Assembly (NCBI RefSeq): GCF_045063725.1
Contig: NZ_CP173695.1
DNA length: 64,000 nt
From: Sellimonas catena
GTDB lineage: Bacteria; Bacillota; Clostridia; Lachnospirales; Lachnospiraceae
Direction: 5' to 3' (one strand)
Positions 61,773-64,000 of this stretch are shown here, piece by piece. Under the pieces are notes generated by a model. The model made no database searches, was not told where the DNA came from, and saw nothing but the letters and a program-made list of their open reading frames with translations. Position 1 is the first letter of the stretch; each line of letters begins with the position of its first letter. Both the position numbers and the translations under genes were made by a program.

Positions 61773-61820
61773 AAATATTTTTCCCTTCACTTATAAGGGA
61801 AGAGGATGGGCGTTTTACAA
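61773..61820. repeat. 48-bp direct repeat upstream of the primase gene, copy 2
   Basis: Begins AAATATTTTTCCCTTCACTT, and ends TTTTACAA like copy 1. The outer 21 and last 8 bases match; the middle diverges. Period is 117 bases. Candidate promoter-operator duplication, recombinase site or origin sequence. Confidence 0.7.
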
Positions 61821-61880
61821 ACGAAAAGAATAATTTTTTAAAAATCTATATAGAATTGCAGGAGTAAATTTACGCATATT

Positions 61881-61910
61881 AAAAGCCGGGCAGTTTCGTG
61901 CCGCCCGGCT
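61881..61910 (-). terminator. Terminator, leftward
   Basis: Arms AGCCGGGC and GCCCGGCT form an 8-bp G+C-rich stem, with T-run (TTTTAAT) in the leftward direction. Confidence 0.75.
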
Positions 61911-61941
61911 CATATAGAATATTACTTTCAACATATTTTAA

Positions 61942-62004
61942 CTATTCCAGCATATTTTTGAGAAGATTTTCAAACCGTTCTTCTTTAAAACATAATTCAT
62001 TTCC
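61942..62004 (-). pseudogene. C-terminal remnant of an unidentified gene
   Basis: A leftward frame encodes GNELCFKEERFENLLKNMLE then a stop, 32 bases before the leftward terminator. It looks like a natural protein end with no beginning, since a stop precedes it. May be what remains of a gene displaced by insertion or deletion. Too short to assign. Confidence 0.35.
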
Positions 62005-62023
62005 TCAAACCGAAAGTTGAGAA

Positions 62024-62440
62024 CTAAAACTCATACCTTGTTCCATGCGAGAGTAACAGCCCGTCTGTTAATTCTATGCATAAAATTATTGTATTCTCAT
62101 CATCAAAATTATTATGTCCATTGTCAATCCACTCAGAAAATACATTTTTCAATTTCTCGGCAATTTGATAATTTTCCTCTTTCCCAAAATATCCCAAATT
62201 GATACTCTTTCCATGTGCTGTAAACCATTCCCCGGCTATTGCAACAGCAGGGTTGTTTTTTATATGCTTCATTTTATTTGAAAGTGCATATGTAATAATA
62301 TAAAACGCGCCATTCTCATAATAGGCATTTACATAACGCACAAAAGGCACCGCATTTTCTATTGTTGCCAATGCAATAATGGTATCTTTTCCAAAACGTT
62401 CCCTCATTATTTTTTCAGCATCTTCACTCAATTTTTTCAC
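62024..62440 (-). CDS. Pyridoxamine 5'-phosphate oxidase family (FMN-binding split barrel) protein
   Basis: Protein of 138 residues with TIIALATIENAVPFVRYVNAYYENGAFYIITYALSNKMKHIKNNPAVAIAGEW, the typical split-barrel pattern. Small members like this bind FMN or F420 and reduce varied substrates; none is deducible. Intact, with start MKKLSEDAEKIMRERFG. Confidence 0.86.
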   Translation of the reverse strand: MKKLSEDAEKIMRERFGKDTIIALATIENAVPFVRYVNAYYENGAFYIITYALSNKMKHIKNNPAVAIAGEWFTAHGKSINLGYFGKEENYQIAEKLKNVFSEWIDNGHNNFDDENTIILCIELTDGLLLSHGTRYEF

Positions 62441-62485
62441 AAGACCATCTCCTTTTCTTATTTATTCAGTTTCATAAACTGGACT

Positions 62486-63267
62486 TTACAGGTTTCTCAT
62501 ATCATCTAACTGTTTTGCTCTTTGATATGCACAAACTAAAAATTCCTGAATAGATAAATCTTCATAATCCCAATTCATAGGTTCCAGAGTTGTCGCACCT
62601 TGATAGCCTGTGAGCGTTATTTTCCTCATGACTTCTTGTCAATCAATATTACCATCAAAAGGAAGCTGATGCTGATTATGCTTTCCTCCATTATCCTGCA
62701 AATGTAACGCCATTAAACGTTTACCATACTTGTTCAGCAAATCAATATCAGATGCATGGTTTTGATGATGACAACTGTCATAACAGTAGCCTACAAATTT
62801 TGACTGAAAAGTATTCAACACACGATCCAGATTATTTATATTTGCTAAATTTCAAAGGCAATTTGAATCTCTTCATTTTCTGCCTTATGAATAATATTCT
62901 GCAATCTATTTAACCCCAGTTCGTTAACCGGATATTGATCATCGGGTAGATGAATCACCATTGTAGGGATATGAAAGTCGACGCAATCTTCTACACACTG
63001 GAGATATGTTTGGTAGACGCTTTCTCCATTCAAATCATCTGATGATAAATGATTCTGTTCATGGACTGGTGTGTGCATATTCTCTATTTCCAATCCAGCA
63101 TTTTGGGCAAGGCGAACGTCCTCCTGATATCCCGTCCCCCTTCCGAACTTGTCGCTCCACCATAACATCACGCAATCAAATCCAGCCCATTTTATTAATT
63201 TGTATCTATCTTCAAAAGACACATCAAAACTACCACCATAACCGAAACAATCATAGATTCCTACCAT
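62486..63267 (-). pseudogene. Sugar phosphate isomerase/epimerase (AP endonuclease 2-like), decayed
   Basis: N-terminal part (62845-63267) reads VGIYDCFGYGGSFDVSFEDRY, GFDCVMLWWSD and ends IQIAFEI with a stop. One lost A in an A-run causes a frameshift; in the next frame the protein continues LANINNLDRVL ... YCYDSCHHQNH ... LMALHLQDNGGKHNQHQLPFDGNID. Then a TGA stands where TGG Trp is expected, and the frame goes on with QEVMRKITLTGYQGATTLEPMNWDYE to a natural stop at 62486. Two independent lesions indicate true decay of a TIM-barrel enzyme. Confidence 0.85.
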
Positions 63268-63802
63268 AGTCAGTCCCCTTTATAAATCCGAATTCGTTAA
63301 TTTGATTATACTTTATTTTTTCATAAATCACTATAATTTTCAAACTGTTCTGATACTTGGATACATCTTTTTATTTTTTCTCAAGCATTCCCCGAATTTT
63401 TTCTGCCTTTAGTTATATTAAATGAGAGAGCTTGCAGTTTTATAAGGGCAAGATCCACCCCGGTAATACAAAAACAGATTTTCTGTCTTTTGTATGATCC
63501 GTGGTCGGCATCTTGTTGGGGATTACGATTTCCCCAAGCCCTCGTTGATCAGCTACACTTATAACTGATAGCGTCCGCAATAACTTACCCCGGTAACTAT
63601 ATTCAGAAACGACACCGAAATGCTACAAAATCATCAGTTAAAGCAATCGGCAGAATAATCCTAAGCTGACTATACCCGCCGTCAAAAAAGCTCATGTAAA
63701 CCTACGAAAATTTCAAAAAATGATACCGAAACATGACCCAAATTCCTGCCCTGTCAAGAAACCGACCATCCAAAGAGCGCAAGTGAAACTGATTTGATAT
63801 TC
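63268..63802. other. Intergenic stretch, no gene recognised
   Basis: No frame in either direction looks coding. Two hairpins are seen: ATACAAAA/TTTTGTAT with inner ACAG/CTGT (about 63460-63495), and TTGGGGA/TCCCCAA (about 63515-63537). Promoter of the isomerase is probably near 63290-63330 (AT-rich). May hold the remains of a decayed element. Confidence 0.4.
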
Positions 63803-64000
63803 CTATTTTTTTGCTTTCCTCATCCGACATATTACCCATGCATTTACATGGTTTATTACAATAAGTCCACCGATCAAAATCATCACTTCCCATATCGGCC
63901 AGCTGAACACAAAATAGGAAAGCCTCTGTTCCATATAATATCGAACCGGAATCAGCACAGCCATCCCCATAGTCAGTAACAGACCGGCAGTGAACAGACA
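63803..64000 (-). CDS. Membrane protein, C-terminal 65 residues only
   Basis: The leftward frame enters at the window edge and stops at TAG 63803. It has two hydrophobic segments (AGLLLTMGMAVLIPVRYY and WPIWEVMILIGGLIVINHV) and a basic tail ending RMRKAKK. Spacing and motif resemble the end of an FtsX-like ABC permease, but too little is visible for an assignment. Confidence 0.6.
   Translation of the reverse strand, partial: CLFTAGLLLTMGMAVLIPVRYYMEQRLSYFVFSWPIWEVMILIGGLIVINHVNAWVICRMRKAKK

Larger units (their letters stand above)
57985..61820. mobile_element. Small Tn916-type integrase element, ends approximate
   Basis: Contains a tyrosine integrase, Tn916-type excisionase, a P4-type helicase and a CHC2 primase, all leftward, with no relaxase, no transfer genes and no cargo. 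The integrase end (left) must lie between the LacX-type gene and 58005; the right end is not resolved, as no flanking direct repeat was found by eye. Taken to end around the 47-bp repeats at 61656-61820. Could be an element reduced by deletion or a satellite. Confidence 0.6.

Noticed and set aside
58005..61820. Prophage or phage satellite
   Set aside because: Integrase, excisionase, primase and helicase are present but there are no capsid, packaging or lysis genes; Tn916-type integrase points to an ICE-related element.
1..64000. CRISPR arrays, tRNA or rRNA genes
   Set aside because: No regularly spaced repeats with unique spacers and no cloverleaf or rRNA signature were recognised on either strand.

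Overview
The window reads as chromosomal DNA of an anaerobic, spore-forming gut Clostridium-class bacterium, most like Lachnospiraceae. The support is a SpoIIID sporulation regulator, a clostridial-type polyamine operon, an ISLre2-family insertion sequence, Tn4451-type and Tn916-type element genes, and a bile salt hydrolase of the clostridial type. No rRNA, tRNA or CRISPR array was found.

Layout. (1) 1-11.6 kb, mostly leftward: an AAA15-type ATPase cut by the window edge, spoIIID, a Phd/ParE-type toxin-antitoxin pair, thpR, a YkgJ-type cysteine-cluster protein, two pRiA4b-ORF3 proteins (one coupled to a DUF6933 protein), an AAA/DUF4143 ATPase, a membrane protein and two calcineurin-like phosphoesterases. 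(2) 11.7-19 kb, rightward: a DtxR-like regulator behind a palindromic operator, a four-gene operon (YbaN, a nitrous-oxide-stimulated-promoter family protein, two ABC half-transporters), then a 175-nt leader-like RNA with a consensus promoter and a terminator ahead of a CNNM/CorC-type transporter. (3) 19-27 kb, leftward: a TetR regulator with a small partner, the five-gene polyamine operon speA-speE-speB-carboxynorspermidine synthase-nspC behind a possible attenuator, bacteriohemerythrin and rpiB. (4) 27.1-28.8 kb: an ISLre2-family IS with a 9-bp target duplication. (5) 28.9-50.8 kb: an M20 dipeptidase gene split by a 20.5-kb integrative mobilizable element. (6) 50.9-57.9 kb: the rest of a peptide-use locus (pepT and a YfcC-type transporter), an XRE regulator, HAD phosphatase, radical SAM protein, DUF308 protein and a LacX-type epimerase. 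(7) 58-61.8 kb: a small second element with Tn916-type integrase, excisionase and a primase-helicase pair. (8) 62-64 kb: a PNPOx-fold protein, a decayed sugar isomerase and the C-terminus of a membrane protein.

The main discovery is the 20.5-kb element (about 29402-49937). It has Tn4451-style tnpV, tnpW and tnpX-like genes, a CHC2 primase plus P4-type helicase followed by GTAC repeats, an RSF1010-like oriT and a MobA/MobL relaxase. Its cargo is a bile salt hydrolase, a FUSC-type membrane protein and a TetR-led operon of cardiolipin synthase, an acyltransferase-like protein, an MGDG-synthase-like glycosyltransferase, a PAP2 phosphatase and an AI-2E-type permease. I infer a mobile bile-adaptation and membrane-lipid-remodelling island. 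Joining the two host flanks at a 3-bp core (GGT on the coding strand) restores a full dipeptidase reading frame of about 457 codons, which fixes the element ends. The cargo is mosaic: pieces of a small alarmone synthetase, a histidine kinase and an ABC exporter mark old recombination junctions.
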